A stretch of 13,010 nucleotides of DNA from Chloroflexota bacterium. GTDB taxonomy: Bacteria > Chloroflexota > Anaerolineae > J102. A model generated the notes under the pieces. It was not told the DNA's origin, did no database searches, and worked only from the letters and a program-made list of their open reading frames with translations. Location of the stretch: the NCBI GenBank assembly GCA_003353825.1, contig PIVW01000125.1, positions 1 to 13,010 of the forward strand, in the 5' to 3' direction. Position numbers and translations under genes: made by a program. Below are positions 12,952-13,010 of this stretch, piece by piece. Every line of letters begins with the position of its first letter. The first letter of the stretch is position 1.

Positions 12952-13010
12952 CAACAGGCAGAAAAAGGGATAAGAAGTGGCTGAAACGACCGAGAGAGGT
13001 TGAATTCAGA

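Overview
The window reads as a piece of a bacterial accessory region, most likely from the Chloroflexota (Anaerolineae or Caldilineae type). The lineage call is inference. It rests on a secreted-type protein with long Thr-Pro (TPTPTP) linkers joined to TIG and carboxypeptidase-like domains, on a six-helix NarL/LiaS-type histidine kinase paired with a LuxR-type regulator, on remnants of a sugar ABC binding protein and a GH15-like glucosidase, and on weak Shine-Dalgarno signals at several genes. Base composition differs visibly between neighbouring genes: the immunity-protein gene is very G+C rich and the glyoxalase gene is more A+T rich. No tRNA, rRNA or CRISPR array was seen.

Layout. Bases 1-817 hold the end of an ABC exporter: the last 20 codons of the ATP-binding subunit and a complete ABC-2 permease. 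Bases 818-3200 hold three small unrelated + strand cargo genes (Imm5-like immunity protein, tandem-type GNAT acetyltransferase, VOC/glyoxalase protein), separated by hairpin-rich spacers. A convergent MFS transporter lies on the minus strand (3324-4628), and an imperfect 29-bp-arm inverted repeat sits upstream of it. Bases 4900-6565 are a gene graveyard: a deleted, frameshifted sugar-binding-protein remnant fused to a stop- and frameshift-bearing GH15-like C-terminus, then a small intact membrane-protein gene, a frameshifted and truncated IS481-like transposase, and an orphan ribbon-helix-helix antitoxin whose toxin is gone.

Bases 7020-8800 carry a two-component system that is damaged in both partners. 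The kinase has lost its entire ATP-binding domain by an in-frame deletion. The regulator has a TGA stop just before its DNA-binding domain, although the HTH-coding sequence downstream is intact. A perfect 7-3-7 palindrome lies upstream of the kinase. An O-methyltransferase (8853-9446) follows, then a strong terminator that a 13-bp tandem duplication appears to have strengthened. An acyltransferase-3 membrane protein (9682-10905) follows, preceded by a 20-codon upstream ORF that overlaps its start. The right end holds a minus-strand surface-type protein (10988-12907 or beyond) whose N-terminus is uncertain and which lacks a visible signal peptide.

The genes do not form one pathway. The best-supported story is repeated small-scale acquisition followed by decay: sugar uptake and hydrolysis, transposase, toxin and two-component signalling are all partly erased, while the small cargo genes and transporters remain intact. 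I found no convincing new defence or mobile system. The most checkable oddities are the doubly broken two-component pair, the fused pseudogene, and the cassette-like boundaries around the acetyltransferase gene.
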